Source of the DNA: an uncultured Allomuricauda sp.
GTDB lineage: Bacteria > Bacteroidota > Bacteroidia > Flavobacteriales > Flavobacteriaceae
DNA length: 45,849 nt
Reading direction: 5' to 3'
Assembly (NCBI RefSeq): GCF_947258355.1
Contig: NZ_CAMYIC010000049.1
Span: 1 to 45,849, forward strand
This document shows positions 45,797 through 45,849 of the stretch, piece after piece (position 1 is the first letter of the stretch; every line of letters starts with the position of its first letter). A program made the translations under genes and the position numbers. Below the pieces are notes generated by a model. It was not told where the DNA came from and did no database searches. It saw only the letters and a list, made by a program, of their open reading frames with translations.

Positions 45797-45849
45797 TTCA
45801 TTAAATGATTAAAATTGATAAAATAACCATTCCTACTGTACCTTTATTC

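Overview
The window is an ordinary chromosomal segment of a member of the Bacteroidetes, almost certainly a flavobacterium (family Flavobacteriaceae, possibly a marine Muricauda-like genus; that last step is inference). Supporting signs are moderately AT-rich DNA, the near absence of Shine-Dalgarno sequences before clear start codons, several -7 boxes of the Bacteroidetes type TAnnTTTG, lipoproteins with an acidic stretch after the lipid cysteine, BshC of bacillithiol synthesis, and families typical of the group (DUF3820, DUF6515, DUF922, LysM/periplasmic-binding fusions). No rRNA, tRNA, CRISPR array, insertion sequence, prophage or integrative element was seen. Nearly every base is coding and no gap exceeds 300 bases.

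Layout. 1-4.3 kb: the end of lpdA (dihydrolipoyl dehydrogenase), a DUF3817 membrane protein, aroQ, two outer-membrane barrel proteins and the xerD recombinase. 4.3-11.2 kb: a small secreted protein, a type II NADH dehydrogenase, a secreted AbgB-like M20 amidohydrolase, an ECF sigma factor coupled to a membrane protein, a PlsC-type acyltransferase, and a divergent Nudix hydrolase/cyclophilin pair whose start codons overlap. 11.2-13.7 kb: DoxX, a large outer-membrane protein and a TRIC/UPF0126 membrane protein. 13.7-20.6 kb: an RDD protein facing a six-gene coupled operon (SpoIIM, polytopic membrane protein, DUF4129, DUF4350, MoxR AAA+ ATPase, DUF58), a MoxR-type envelope module and the most system-like part of the window.

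20.6-25.4 kb: mnmA, a nitronate monooxygenase-like enzyme and a small YfiM-like protein on the minus strand, then a four-domain fasciclin lipoprotein with a strong terminator. 25.6-30.1 kb: a minus-strand run of DUF3820, pyrG, yidC and a DUF6515 protein. 30.2-32.0 kb: two Tat-exported sugar isomerase-like TIM-barrel proteins in tandem. 32.0-36.7 kb: an overlapping minus-strand operon of guaA, a five-LysM protein with a periplasmic-binding fold, an OsmC protein and a secreted DUF922 protein.

36.9-45.8 kb: beta-phosphoglucomutase, bacillithiol synthase BshC, a secreted M14 peptidase with a glutamine-amidotransferase-like C-terminal region, a CarboxypepD_reg-like protein, a Tat-exported LD-carboxypeptidase, and an ornithine aminotransferase carrying an unusual four-cysteine cluster.

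Functionally, the region mixes housekeeping (TCA/pyruvate dehydrogenase E3, shikimate, CTP and GMP synthesis, tRNA thiolation, membrane insertion, chromosome dimer resolution) with envelope biology (MoxR module, LysM fusion, LD-carboxypeptidase, barrels, surface lipoprotein). No clearly new defence or mobile system was found. The best leads are the MoxR operon, the LysM/LpoA-like fusion, the aminotransferase cysteine cluster, the overlapping divergent start codons and a possible small RNA at about 25.55 kb.
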